From positions 12,055,183 to 12,119,182 of the forward strand of contig NC_049982.1 of NCBI RefSeq assembly GCF_000003815.2: 64,000 nucleotides of DNA. Direction: 5' to 3'. Shown here one piece after another: positions 1 to 12,755 of the stretch (its first letter is position 1; each line of letters begins with the position of its first letter). A model generated the notes under the pieces. It did not search any database. It saw nothing but the letters and a program-made list of their open reading frames with translations, and was not told where the DNA came from. The position numbers and the translations under genes were made by a program. This stretch comes from Branchiostoma floridae (lineage: Eukaryota > Chordata > Leptocardii > Amphioxiformes > Branchiostomatidae).

Positions 1-601
1 AAGTATGTAATTAGAACGCAATCATGGTCAACGCACAATACAAAAGGCCAGCTGTGAGCTAGCTAGAGAGAGAGAGAGAGAGACTAACACAGGCACACCA
101 AAAGCAACTCTATCTTTCTAGCTACAGTCTACAGACACAATGGATTGACCTTGACATTCATTTCCAAACTCTCACCAGCCCCAATGCCCTATCCCTGTAC
201 ATCTACATACTTCATAGGTCTTCTTCTGCACGCTGATTGTTGGATCGAGTTGATGCTTGGGTGTCCCTAGAACTGTGTGGTATTCTAATGTTGTTTTGCC
301 GACTTTGCAGAAAGGGTTTTCCTCACTGGGTTGAAATGCGCGCTGCAATTACGGTGACAATAGCATCTCTTTTAAATCTGTATAATGTTGACGTTATCGG
401 ATATCATCATGGCGTCTACAAAATCTACGAGAAACATGCTCAGGTGGTGTAGTGGACTAAGTGTGGCCGGCTCCGTACTGAATGTCGTGTCACGCATTAA
501 GTCGACTGGTTTAATAATAGATAACATAAACGTTCATGTGAAATGTTACAGTGGGCAGGTCACAGGCTACACAGTTACACAGCTAGTATGCAGGTGGTAC
601 C
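1..601. other. Non-coding 5' end with a short GA microsatellite
   Basis: No supported exon is visible here. A pure GA run of about 20 bases lies at 64-83. The short open frames in this stretch are not bounded by convincing splice sites and carry no family pattern. The stretch probably includes the promoter and 5' UTR of the gene that begins at about 602. Confidence 0.5.
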
Positions 602-2489
602 ATGGACACCGTCCGTATCGTCTTTCTTGTGCTTTTCAGCATCGTTTTATTGTGCTGCAAGTGGGTTCTTGCAATAAGTGGGAAGCGTTTTTCTTGATCA
701 ACAATTAAACGACACCACGTTGCAAAAAGACGAGGAATCGACCTAGATGCCTGCTCATGTGCCTGTGTACAAGCGTGAATCTGTCACTCTTCTGATACAC
801 GTACACTGGAAACGGTTTTGCATTCACTGTACTCGTTTGGTGATACTTTCCATCTAAAAACGTGGCCTAATGATCAATATCCATTAAACACCGAACAGGG
901 TCACACAACTATAATACAAAATTGCTCTAACCTAATCTTGTTCTCCTTTCATTTTTCAGATCTTCGCATAGGTTCACGAGGGAAAGCTGACCTACCGAAG
1001 TCGAAGACTCCCGTCCGGCACTGTACCTACAAACCGCCAAAGTGGGGCTTCCGAGCGGATTCACCTGCAGTGGCGTCTCAATCTCGCCAAGTGGTGTCCC
1101 AACCTGAGGAAGACAAACTGTTCATGATGGCGTACGGCACGCAGGTGAAGATGCACATCTTTCATGGCGAGGGAGGCCGCAGTACGAGCAGCTCCATACT
1201 GAGGTCTATCAACCAAACCCCGCGGCTCGGCGGCAAGAAAGTCCGCTTCGCAGAAATCACCAATTCCCTGGACAGAGTACAAACCAGAATCGGCCGTCCT
1301 ACAACCAGGGGAAATAATTTCTTCCGCGCCGACGAAGTCTGGGGGCTTGAGGAGAACAATAACGACTTCACTAAGGAAGGCGGCCTCCTGCCGAACATTG
1401 AAAACTCGTCCGATTCAAAAGACAATTTGGATGTCGGGCTGCAGAACTCCAGAAATCTGTTCGGGATGAAGAGCGGAGAGTATGAGGAGAGCACCCCGAG
1501 TTCGCGTAACCAGGGCGTGTGGCATAACGTGCCGCCTCCCACTCCACAGAGCTCGCGCATCACCTACGATCTGAAGCTGGTGCGTGCGCAGAAGGAGACG
1601 AGGACCAGGGAAGGCCTTCCAGGTGTGCTGATCTCACAGACACACCGGCCTCACCTGGTGACCAAGGACAGGTCGTACGTCATGGACAGGTAGGGAAAAC
1701 CCCTGAGAGCTATGTCATTGAATCATCCCTCGTCCTCCCCTTTGGCAGTGTATACTACATTGTTTGGCAGTATGAAACAGATCATGAAATTCATGACTTG
1801 AAATTGTTCACCTTTGATAATAAGACAAAAATAATGTTTGTTTTTTGCTCAAGCTGGAAAATAGTACAGATGTAGTGGTGGCGCACTCAAGTTGACAAAC
1901 TCATATTAGCCCCACCATTATACATAAACATTTATATACAAAGACATAAATGTAAGCAGTATAAGCAAAGATACAAAATGTTACAAAATATAAAGAGCTT
2001 AACATTAATCGATGCCCACCAAATGTTATGGCTCCTGACCTAAAAATATAACCCTTTGGTGCTTTCTTTTCGTACAGGTGGGCTGAGAAACAAGGTCTTG
2101 CACCAGCAGTGCAGAAAGCACCCGTGGTCTACGGCAAGGGTCGGCAGGTCCGTATGGGAGCGCCCTCTATGGAACACGAGATGGTACTGCAGGAATTAGA
2201 CGGTGGTGGCCTTCACGATCACTTAGACAACGGACTCGACGTCGGCACCTCTCGGGAGGTGAACGGAGTGATGACCGATAACGCTGCCCCTAGGGAAAAC
2301 CCCGATCAGCCCGCGACCAAGAACTTGTACTCCGTGTTCGGGGATCACGATGTGGAAAAGACCGACATGATTTGCCGCTGGTTGGAAAGGTGTACTTACT
2401 TGGACGGCGAGGAGAAAGAGGAGGAAGAGCAGGGAGTAACCACGGATATAATCGTCCTCCCGTCTATCCTGCAGGACAGGACTTCGTAG
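602..2489 (+). CDS. Unrecognised protein, probable N-terminal membrane anchor, 3 exons
   Basis: I do not recognise this family. The two downstream exons are well supported. Exon 960-1689 follows a polypyrimidine tract and CAG. It ends in a GTAGGG donor that joins in frame (codon AG|G) to 2078-2489, which ends in TAG. AATAAA lies at 2503-2508. The first exon, 602-677, is inferred: its ATG has A at -3 and G at +4, it encodes a hydrophobic stretch (VFLVLFSIVLLCC), and its A|GTGGGA donor has the phase (1) needed at 960. The model gives 405 residues: a signal anchor, a basic region with RHCTYK (near residue 44), a low-complexity polar middle, and an acidic C-terminus after CRWLERC with an E-rich run. 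It could act as a small type II or signal-anchored membrane protein, but no enzymatic motif is visible. Confidence is high for the last two exons and modest for the first. Confidence 0.6.
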
Positions 2490-2502
2490 TGCCGCCTCGC
2501 TA

Positions 2503-2508
2503 AATAAA
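2503..2508 (+). terminator. Poly(A) signal AATAAA
   Basis: AATAAA lies 14 bases after the stop codon of the unrecognised gene at 602-2489. The very short distance fits a compact 3' UTR, but a later signal may also be used. Confidence 0.45.
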
Positions 2509-5500
2509 GTAGGAGGATGAGTTCGCAATTGATGTCAGAAAACTTTCGGACGCCGAAAGGGACCATTGGAGCACTAGATCCTTACGAAAATTCGGCCATC
2601 CATTTCACTATATCATAGTAACGTCACTATCCTTATTTGGAGACTTGTTGCTGTAAGCTGCACCGTGTGCATCGATCCCTCCATCGTCTATCCGTCCATC
2701 CGTCTCAGCAACATGAATAACGGATACGCATCTGAGGCGTTGCCAAAAATAATATATTCTTGATAATGAAGAGTTAATGACCGACCTCGTTCATTCAGTG
2801 GATTTATTCGGTGGTTATAGCAAATGACCAGGCCTTATGACGAGTCATTGACCCTTTAATGTTCGTAGGCACTTTTCCGTATTCTATTGGCACCATACAC
2901 CAACCCTCTTCAAGGCTCTTGACTGATCTTGACTTGCAAAGGAAATTTCAACGCCTTGAGATTAACCAGACAATAATGATTTTGCAAACGTTGCTTAACT
3001 GAGTTGAAGCACGATGGAATAACATCAGATTTCTTAGTATTTACTACTACTGTGGATTTGTTTGTTGTTACTATAGGAATGTCAGCATAAACAATTGTGT
3101 GAGAATTGTGTCCATCATGAGAAGATTTGAGCAGGACACAGGTGATTAAAAGTTATCGGAGACATGAAAGATGCGCAGTTTGTTAATTTGTGTTGATGTT
3201 TTCTTCTATAGTTGGTGTGAGTTTGTATTAAAGGTATGTCAAATCCCTCTGAAAAGAAAATACCAAAGTCAATACTAAATTATCCGTACATTAAATCGAG
3301 GCAATAGAGAAAAGTCCCCAGTCAACAACAAAAAATTATCAAAATCAGTTATCGACAATGTCAGCCAAAGAAGGTACATTTGACGAGAGTCACACGACAA
3401 TGTAAATCCTCACCGAAAAAATAAGGTTCCCAAAATCATTGTTCTGCGACGAATCCCGAAGGCATGTTGAACCATCACGCTTCGGTAAAGTCGTGTGGGA
3501 TACCTGACGTGTTTTGTGGATAATGAGAACAACGTAAACACACATAAATTGGATTTTCTGGCCGAAAATTGAAAGAGCCCTTTGTTCTGACGATGATTTC
3601 TGAAGGCCAGCGAAAACGCAGCCTCGATCAAGAAAATAGAGCTGCACGATGTAATCATGATAGATTCAGAGGGGGAAAGTTCACTGCTGATGTGGGTGAT
3701 GGGGCGATCTATTGTATCTAGAAAAGAGTCGTCCTTGGTTTTATGCTGTAAAAATGGTGCGACAGGGCATGTATTTGCCTTTTTATTTTCATACTGTGCT
3801 CTCCTCGTCAATAGCAAATTGATTATCTGCATATAATTGTAAAGAAAACACTCATACTGTAAAAAGCGCTTGTCTCACTTCATTGCCGCAAGTTTAAAAT
3901 TGCGCCAACTTTGCAAATTTACACAAATTTTCCCTTGCAATAACACTGACGTGCGACAGGTAAAAACGTCACAACTACAAACAAAATGGCCATGCACGGA
4001 ATGTCACTTTCTCAGTTTCTACTCTCCAAATCAGGCAATCACATTGTTGGAACTGTACAAATGTACAATGATTACAATGATTAATATACATCAAACAGAG
4101 GTTGCAGTGATTGCGCCTATCAGCGATTTTTTACGTTAAAAAGATGCAATTTCTGCCACTTTGCGAATGCCTTCCCCACTCTGTGTTAATATTTGGCTTT
4201 TGCTAGCCCGTGTTAAGGTACATGAACCCCGGATTCATACACTACGTGCCCAGTTGGGCACACATGCTTCTCATCAGTGACGTCAGTCGGACTGGAATGC
4301 CGCTTGCGATGGCTACAACAGCTTCCCGTTCCTGGGGACAAACCATTTATCACGTACGGTTCGGTTGATCATCAAACTGTCACAAAAATACGCTAAATGA
4401 TAGTTAACCAAGGAACTGGATATGATTTTGGAAAATGATTCAGTAAAGTCTCTAAAATCATATCCAATTTCTTAGTAACTACTTCCAGGCATATCTTTTT
4501 ACCTGGATGTCTTACCTTCATCGACGTGGCAGAAATTTTGGAGATATTTATTATCAACTGGTTTATTAGTGCTTTGCTGGAACAGTGGGGTTCAAGTGTC
4601 ACCAACTCGCATCTCCTGGTGTTTCAATGTAATAACCATTGCTTTTGCTTGCAAACGGTTTGTATCATATGGAGGTAGCTAACGTTATAAACTTATATAT
4701 TGCACCGTTAGTCCAATAGATGATCATCGATGGCATGGTTGAAGACAAAAAGCAAAAGAAAAGAACTTAACAACGATAGATACATCGTCAAAATTTGTTT
4801 TTAAAAAAAGAAGAAAAAACGAGTTAGAAACGTTTCGCACAGTTATTGTCCAAACATTACCAGGAGTTCTGATTTATGGAACTGCATGACCAAGCATCAT
4901 TAAATCTCCATTGAGGACAATAAACGTCACTATCGCGCACCGTAGTTTATTGTGTGTTAAGCGGCTTGGATCAACTCCCACAGTTCTTTTATGGCAGCAA
5001 TAAATAAACTCGCTGTTACGCATTATTAACAGTGGCAACAGACAATACACTTCTTTACACGAGAGGTAGTTTTGTACATTGATTTCGAGAAAATAGGCCA
5101 AAGATTGTTGATTCTTCATGAGTCGCTCCGGTCACTTTATCAAGAGTAAATGCACGATAATGCTGGTTTGTTTCAAAGCTCAGCCGGATTTTGCCCCGTC
5201 CAAGCTTATTATTCACCAGAGTTTACAGTGTTAATTATCGTGCCAGAATCACCCGGACAAACCCAGAGTACACACCGCCATAATTCTGCTACTATAAACT
5301 CCCGCGGACTTTAGCCCCACAGAGTAGGCTGGCACGAAGAAATACATTAGTCCTTAGAGGCAACAAAAACACTTGACAATTCTACGTAATTTTACAGTAG
5401 GGATAATGCATTGTTTGAAATGAAAGACACATTCAGCATGACAAATAAAGATGTATTGAAGAAAAATGAGTCATACCATACCATTGCATAAACTAGAAGC

Positions 5501-6936
5501 ATGTCGTATTTGACCGATACAAATGTCTTTATCATTTACAAAGATGCAAAATTAAAAGAATGAACTTGTTGTCAATGTTAATGTGAAAAAAAATCATTAT
5601 ATCTATAATAGTATAACAAAGTGATTAGGCTTTAAGGATGAGGTAGTACGGTAAACAAAAACACCCACCTTCTATTGCAAATGCATAATTTTTTTCTTTT
5701 TGGACAGCGACCTACGACGTGATTTCAGAATGCCCAATATGTACTTGCTTTCATAGGTCAACTCGCGGAGGGAGGGCGAGCATACCTTCTTGAAAAACGA
5801 CCAGACTGTACCTCATACTTGGTGTTCTCTGAGTCTAGAAGACACGCGATGTATCGGTAACCAGAGTTTTCTACAGGACCAGGACGTCTGTCGATGGCTT
5901 TGTGTATATGGCGTAGTTCGGCTAGTGGATACTGTTAGCCCAATCAAATTAGCGCGCATATCCCTGTGCGCCTAGATTGCTACACTCGTGCACACTGCGG
6001 TTGTCAGACCTGGGAGTAACCTGAGACGTTTTCTCCGAGCAGTTCGTCTGAGAAAAACGGCATGGCGTGGATCGTGGAGTTGTGCTCAGTTTGGGTTTAA
6101 TAGCAGTTGCTGTTCATATTCCTAAGATGGAGAAAAGATAAGACTCAGTGCTCAGGTGAGGTTATCATGCTTCGCTTTGTGTGATCTGTTGTAGTGCATG
6201 TCTGATGAACATCTTTTTCAGATGGTTGATGAAGAAGAAGAAGGTTGGAAAATGCATATGGAAACTACCGAGTAGCCATAGTCGCAGTGGAACGTCAAGA
6301 GAGAGAACAAACAATCTCTGAACAAGAAGATAAATAACGCATACAGCGTGATATTGGACCAGCCAATCATATTATGAAGTTCTGTACAATATAACGTTAC
6401 GTTATTATGTTGTACCAAGAAAAACTCCGGTAGTTTGCCAACCAAAATATAAAACTATCGTGAAGCCTCCGGGATGAGCCTGCATCACCTTTTTAGCCAC
6501 TTGCACTAGAGCTGTGCATACTGTAGTGACTTGACTTGTCTACCGATGATACTTCTCCACAATCCCAGAAACCTACGCATTGCTAGGGGGTTCGTGCTTT
6601 GTCTTACTTCTACTGAAGATGTCTTCTCAACTCTAGTAAAATCATAATCATTTAGTGTATTGTACTTTGTAGCGACCCCAGTTTGACTCTCACTCACTCA
6701 CTCACTCAGGTCCGCATGCTCCGGGATGGAGCGTTTGACCTCTATCATGATATCTGTCAGACTATGTCAGACTATACGCTGCGACTTGTAACAGTCCCTA
6801 CTCCTACTAGTCCTAGTGCTACTATACTGGGAAACCTGTTGCACCTCTACTAGGGTACTAACGTTAGTAGTAGAGGTTATATTTTGGCACCTATTACGCC
6901 CCCACAAGCGAATCACTGCCAAAAGCCCATTTGCTC
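2509..6936. other. Intergenic DNA, no supported gene
   Basis: About 4.4 kb without a supported exon. The longest open frame (antisense, 3410-3832) has no splice context and no family pattern. A stretch at about 2785-2850 resembles 39825-39895 (shared TTTATTCGGTG and TTATAGCAAA), so part of this DNA is dispersed repeat. A TCAC tetranucleotide run lies near 6692-6707. Confidence 0.5.
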
Positions 6937-7240
6937 GGGTTCGCTTAAAAGGCTGGGCTGTCTACCAGGCCAGGCTACCTGGCCTGTCTACCTGGCCTGG
7001 CTATCACGTCAGGCTACTCAGATCCCCCCATTCATAGCCCCATCATATGGCACTCAGCCAAAATAGCTGATTGACAGGCATAGTAATTGCTGATCTCCAA
7101 CCCTGCTAGTGCCAGTGACCCAAGGTTGCCCTGTCCACCACTGGCTGGGCCCTTTGGGAATGTGTCTGGGAGGCCTTGCTTGCAGCATGTCAGGAACACA
7201 AGTACCAGCACTGTGTTTGTGTATGTTTGTGGGTGTGTAA

Positions 7241-7276
<36 letters not shown>

Positions 7277-7981
7277 ATGGGCTTGCCAGCAACAGAAATT
7301 TGTTTCTTTACTTGAATATCTATCTTCTAGAACAGAACTATCTCAGCTTATGCAACAAGAAGGGAGAGCATAAATCACTTGCTCACTGTAAAGCTAAACT
7401 TGTATTGACCAAGGGGGGTACTGTATAATTACATGTACCTCCTTGTTCTCTATGCTAGTATGCCATGTTGATATATATACAATCTTAGTAGTCACATAGC
7501 CTTTTTGAGGCTGTGGATTGTTATCCACTGTACAATTTTTTGTGTCCAGGACCGAGCCCAATCCTCTCCTTCCACTGACAATACTCTCTCCAACCCCCTT
7601 GTACAAGTTGGAGTGGGGAAAGTACTGTTAACAGATTTTGTGACATGTCAAAGGATTTGAACCCAGGACCTCTGTTTTCTAGGTCTAACACCCTAAAGCA
7701 TTTACCGAACACAGTACTGGTACAGTACTTGAATGTGTTCCTGACAGCTGCAACGAAGGCCTCCCATACCTCCCATACACTTTCCCCGAAGGGTCCAGCC
7801 AGTGGACACTGGCAGGGTTGAAAATTAGCAATTACTATGCCTGTCAATCAGCTATTTTGGCTGAGTGCCACATGATGGGGGTATGAATGGGGGGATCTGA
7901 GTAGCCTGACGTGATAGCCAGGCCAGGTAGACAGGCCAGGTAGCCTGGCCTGGTAGACAGCCCAGCCTTTTAAGCGAACCC
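6937..7981. mobile_element. Fold-back DNA transposon, Mutator-like (9-bp TSD)
   Basis: Two inverted arms of roughly 285 bp (about 6937-7216 and 7693-7981) begin with GGGTTCGCTTAAAAGGCTGG and end with its complement. The element is bounded by a perfect 9-bp direct repeat, CATTTGCTC, at 6928-6936 and 7982-7990. A 9-bp target duplication with long terminal inverted repeats is typical of Mutator-like elements. The central loop holds a TG microsatellite but no transposase, so the copy is non-autonomous. Part of the same arm recurs at 17964-18070. Confidence 0.85.
7240..7272. repeat. TG dinucleotide microsatellite
   Basis: An uninterrupted run of TG repeats about 30 bases long, inside the loop of the fold-back element. 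Confidence 0.9.
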
Positions 7982-7990
7982 CATTTGCTC

Positions 7991-10873
7991 CATGTGTCGG
8001 GTGTTTGCGGAGTAAATCAAATTGAGCAGCCAGGTTTGGTTCTTCGTGTTGTCTTAATTGGATAAACGTCGCTGTTGATGTTTTAGGGTTCGTGTAAAAA
8101 GGATCACCATTGTTCAGAAAGCACAATGCGAGTGAAAGTGAGTGTTGGGACTGGAGAGTCTCTTTCACTGCACTTGAAAACCTAACATGGTGTTCACATT
8201 TCGGGTATGACGTAGTAGTTCTGGCCCAAATGTTTATCACATGAACGATTCCAGAACTAAAGGTCAGCGTTTCCGAGAAGATTTAGCTCAGGGGGACCGT
8301 TCGTTAATACTACAGTGTACGTTTTAGGTTTTGTTTTCGTATCTGGGGTTTGCTAACTGAGACCCCCATCTATATTATAAAAGAAACTTCAGACGAATTG
8401 TGTGTAGTGAGTATTTAAGTTTCATGTGTTAATGTTACTCAGTTTTCGTAATAAAATACTTAGTAATGGCCTGTAAAACACCAAGTACTATAAAGCTGGT
8501 TTAATACCCTGCCTTGGTTTATTACATGTAGTATGGGGCTAACTTATATGTCGTATCATGGCTCTATGGTCGTATTTGCTGGACAAATGGATCAGGAGTT
8601 GAAAGCTTTTTATTCTACATGGTAGACACGATATTTCCACCACGCTTGGGCTATGACTGTTTCTGGCCATTTTGGCCGGCTGTCAGAAAAGGCCAGCAAT
8701 CAGCGACCCAGTACAAAAAGAAATGGCCAGCAAAAGTGCCAAAAAAGGCCATAGAGGGCCATAGAGAGCCTGCTATGGAGGCTAGATCTATGCACCGTGT
8801 CTCCACGTTGCAACATGGATTTATTTTGATAAGGGTTGGTCCAGAAAGCGTTCTTGGGTAGGTGACTAGGTCATTGTGTCGGACATATGTTCTTCAAGCT
8901 GCCAGGTTGTCCCTAAATGTGTTTGTCTTGCCGTATGACTCGATCATCAATCCCTTTTTTTTAGTGAAGGTCACGGTCTTTTCCTCCATTTAAGTGCTAT
9001 TTCGGTATTATGTTCTAACACAGCTGTTCCTGAGACGTGTAACTTTAGACAAGGGAGTCTACCGGCTGGAAAAGTTGAAGAGCAGTGTTCTTAGGAAACG
9101 GAGATGAACATATTGAGTAACTCAGTAAGGGAATATAGAACGGAATGCAATCTGTAAAACGATCATGCATCAATTTCCACTGTTTTGGACACAGCTTTAA
9201 TAAGAATGAAAATATCGTCAAACTTCGAATTCAATTTTCTTGGACAACTCACTTCTTTTGAAGTCCAACTTCAGACCAGGTGCTGGACCTGTAATATTGC
9301 AGGAATACTCCTTTGTAGCCTTGGCCTAAAGAAGGCTACAAAGTTTTAGCTTGAAAGTGTTGTCCTCGAGACCTGTAAGGACAAGCTCAAGTTGTCACAA
9401 GCAAGAAGTGATATCTATATGGCATGTACGAACGCAACCTCGAGCTCCCTCGCCTCGTCGACTTCGTATCGGCATACCTGGTAGCCACGTATGTCAGAAA
9501 TTCTGAATCATAGCGGTAATATTTTTCTTACCTTCATGCAATATCAACATTCCAGGAGTCGCATGACCATTCATGTATCACCGATATACAAACCTCAGTG
9601 CATGTCCAAAACTTGTTACTAGGCGAGTCGTTCCTAAGATCGTGCATGACGACACTCAGTTCAGCAGCTAACGACTCAGTTTTGTTAGCGCCATTTGTAG
9701 GTTCTCAAGCGTGTAAGGACCCCTTGTGGAAGGGCTGTTGTCCGGCTTTGTTAGAAGACCTTAGAAACCCTTCGGTTCGCGGGGATAACCTGTACGTAAG
9801 TTACGGTGGCTTGCACATGTTTTCTACCTCTTGACTTGAGATATGATGGAGGGCACACTCCGTATAACTGCATTTCAGTCATTTTAGCGATAGTCATGAT
9901 TTATTTTTCACATAGAACCGTACGGAGCCAGCGCCAGTTTTATCATTGCACATCTGCACTGTGAAATCAAAGAGGTTTAAATATGAACCTCCTTGGTGAA
10001 ATGTACATTGTGACGATACGAATTATGTCCATTGAACGAATTCGATTCTTGATGTTGTTTTGTTTTGTCTGGTATGTCTACACTGTAGTATATGACGTGT
10101 TGATAGCTTGCCTTTATTTTGTTCTATCGGCATTCCCCTCTAGGACGTCTACCGGTTTGTCCCTAATTATTTTCGTCATGCATCATACCAGAAAGGATTG
10201 CAGCTTGGACCAATAGAGCTCGAATCCTAAGTATTAGAAATGAATACATTTCCACACGCCATGCTCTCGACAATTTCGGTCCTGTTCCATCCCTATACCT
10301 CGGACATCACAGTCAATATCTCCTTGGGTCTGTAGACTCTGTACAAACGTCTAATCTTACCTTCACTACATTTGTGCTTTTGTATTTTAGGCACGTTCAA
10401 GCGACCTTGAAATCATTTCTTTGCAGATGGATTAAAGCCGAGGCTGTGAGCGACCGTTGGTGTTGTACAGGGGGAGGGACAGTACGGTGCCGGGGATGAG
10501 TCCATTGTTTACACCTGAGATAAACAGCACATACTTGATGCGATCGTGAAATGGACGGATTGCGCTGGGTTTATCTGTGGTTTTTGTGAGACAGTAGTGT
10601 GTTGTCACTCAAATACTGTGGTTTCTAGTCTATGGAAACAACTTTAAAGATTCCTTGCGGGGATTTCGACAACGCCCTTATTCAATGTCAGCACGTGTGT
10701 GAAATGTACAAGGAAATGATTATCGCACTTTGGCCTCAGTATGTAGTGATATACCAATATCATATATAGCCTGTAATCCTGTATGTACCATTTCAACGTG
10801 TATATAGTACAAGGGATTGGCTACCATCTCAAGAAGACTATTTCTGAGTGACGGTTTTGTTTTGTTTTTACAG
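7991..10873. other. Intergenic DNA with a dispersed repeat fragment
   Basis: No supported exon. Bases 8660-8795 contain CCCAGTACAAAAAGAAATGG and are a copy of one arm of the inverted-repeat element at 45230-45465. An acceptor-like tract (TTTTTACAG) at 10865-10873 probably opens the exon of the next gene, so part of this stretch may be its first intron. Confidence 0.5.
8660..8795. repeat. Dispersed repeat, copy of the arm at 45230-45465
   Basis: Shares CAGTACAAAAAGAAATGGCC followed by AGCAAAAGTG and TGCTATGGAGGCTAG with the right arm of the hairpin element at about 45378-45465. It is a single arm here, so it is likely a fragment. Confidence 0.7.
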
Positions 10874-11203
10874 GACTATTTAGCGGGAAGACCAACTCGC
10901 AGGATACCTTCACGCACTATTGCACGTCAGATTCCTACCTGAAGCGTCACGACAGGGATTAGCACCAACATATTCTGAGGATGATTCTGTCTTGAGGTTT
11001 GGATAGCAGACGCACCACAAGACCGCCAGATCTGTTTTGATGTTTTTGGAAGCGATCTTTGGCCTGTCAAGTTCAGCTGTTTACGTTCACTTTTACTTTA
11101 AGGCAGGGTGTCGTCACGAATACCTCACCCGTCCGATTGCTGACTGTTTTGACAACGTTGTGAGAGAGGGATCCCGATGTTTTGGTGAACCTAACACAGC
11201 CAG

Positions 11204-12296
11204 CATGACTGTGGAGTCTCAGACCGCGCCAGGCCCCAGTTTGTTTGGTCGGCTGTTTGGGAAGGGGATAAGTGCTACCCAAGCGGAAAGTTTGTCTGGG
11301 AGAGAGTCCGGGCACGAGCACCCCGCACAAAAGGGGCCCAAACTTTCTTTCCTCAGACGATGTAGATCAGAAACGGAACAGTCACTCTCACCAAAGATAG
11401 ATTCGATAAATAGTCGGAAAGATTCATCGAAAAGTAAGAAATGTCTGTCATGGCCTGCTTTGAATATAAGAGAGGACACCAAGACGCCTTCAACGATTTC
11501 TCAGACTCACAGAAGACACGGAGAGAAACAGGGAAGGATCTCTTACCGGGTTACAGGCAAAGTCGACCAAGGATTTCATGGATCTAGGACATTCTGTGCA
11601 CCGCCAAACGATACAATTAGGAACTGCACTTATAAGTCGCAGCTGTACACACCGTCCCGTATGTGTGAGGTACCTGTGCAATACTACCGAGACCTTCAGT
11701 GTGGTCTGCCGCCCGGACTCTACATGAGGCCGCCGAGGCCGCCCTCTTGGCACGGCCCGAGCTTGGAAAACGACAGCGCGAGTACGAGAGCCATCAGTCC
11801 CACAGAGAGCACCTCTGGACAAACTCATAAACACAACGACCTAGAGTGCCTTGGTACCAAAGGAAAACAGACACACAATCAGGGGAGTAAAGGTAGATTG
11901 GAACAAAGTCCCGGAAGGCCACGGCTAGAGTTGGGAGCCAGACCGAAAACGTCGGCGGACTCTGTCAGAAAGTTTCCCCCGCAACACAGACTGGTACAAC
12001 GCGCACGCATCCGGCGCACCCGTAGCGAGTTCCTGAACGAGAAGGAGCTTCCCGATGGAGAATTCACAGTCAGTCTGTCCGAGCTGGAACCTTCTGACTT
12101 CCGACCACAGATCACTGCGCATGCTCAGCAGGACGTGCGGGTGTACTGGGACGAGAACAAGCGGCGCTGTCGGCAGTGGCTGGCCGAGGTCAGTGCGCAG
12201 GCGCTGGAGGACGTTCAGGAAGTGGATGTAGAGGAGGACGGAGATGAGGACTGGTCACTTCCGCCGATATCCTCCTCGTCGTCTACATCATCTTGA
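11204..12296 (+). CDS. Unrecognised basic/acidic protein in one large exon
   Basis: The open frame runs 364 codons from an ATG with A at -3 (11204) to TGA. An in-frame upstream ATG at 11037 has a poor context and would add 55 residues. The exon probably begins at 10874 after TTTTTACAG. I do not recognise the family. The protein is polar and rich in Ser and Arg, with RNCTYK near residue 145, a proline-rich patch (MRPPRPPSW), a C-terminal YWDENKRRCRQWLAEV segment that looks helical, and an acidic end followed by a serine run. The CTYK and CR-x-WL motifs, in the same order, also occur in the gene at 602-2489, which suggests that the two are divergent tandem paralogues. ATTAAA follows at 12390-12395. 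No enzyme, membrane or nucleic-acid domain is visible. Confidence 0.7.
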
Positions 12297-12389
12297 TCCA
12301 TCCGGATAGTTCTTTGTAACTATTGATGCACACAGTCACACTAATACAGAACATGTCACGCGGAAGAAAAGACATTTGCATATCTGTAC

Positions 12390-12395
12390 ATTAAA
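12390..12395 (+). terminator. Candidate poly(A) signal ATTAAA
   Basis: ATTAAA lies 94 bases after the stop codon of the gene at 11204-12296. The convergent ENPP gene has its own candidate signal at 12524-12529 on the other strand. Confidence 0.4.
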
Positions 12396-12523
12396 TACTT
12401 AACATTACGTTAAATTCTACATCTTTTGAATGTTACTTGCACGGAGACACACACTGTTGCACACACATATACTTTAAAACGTTCCAAATACAGAGTTTTC
12501 AAATGAAAATATGTTACAGTCTC

Positions 12524-12529
12524 TTTATT
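12524..12529 (-). terminator. Candidate poly(A) signal AATAAA of the ENPP gene
   Basis: AATAAA on the minus strand, about 230 bases past the ENPP stop codon at 12756-12758. The two convergent genes therefore end within about 130 bases of each other. Confidence 0.45.
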
Positions 12530-12755
12530 TGTTGTTGAGTACAAAAGTGACACACATTTTGGAATATCGACTAAAGAAGATTTCGGACTACCAAAAAATG
12601 AAAATATTCAAAGATGTTGTGTCAATACTCAATAGCATAAATCTTGCCCTTTAAAAATGTACAGCGGTTGCACATATCACTTGAACTCTTCCGCACAGTA
12701 AACGGGGCCCATGCAGGTTTGACTATTCATATTTGGTTGTATACGATCGGAGCCG

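Noticed and set aside
818..959. Start of the first gene at ATG 818
   Set aside because: The stretch before 960 ends in a strong polypyrimidine tract and CAG; it reads as intron. A better start exon in matching phase lies at 602.
3410..3832. 140-codon antisense frame
   Set aside because: No splice sites, no codon or family pattern, no neighbours of the same strand.
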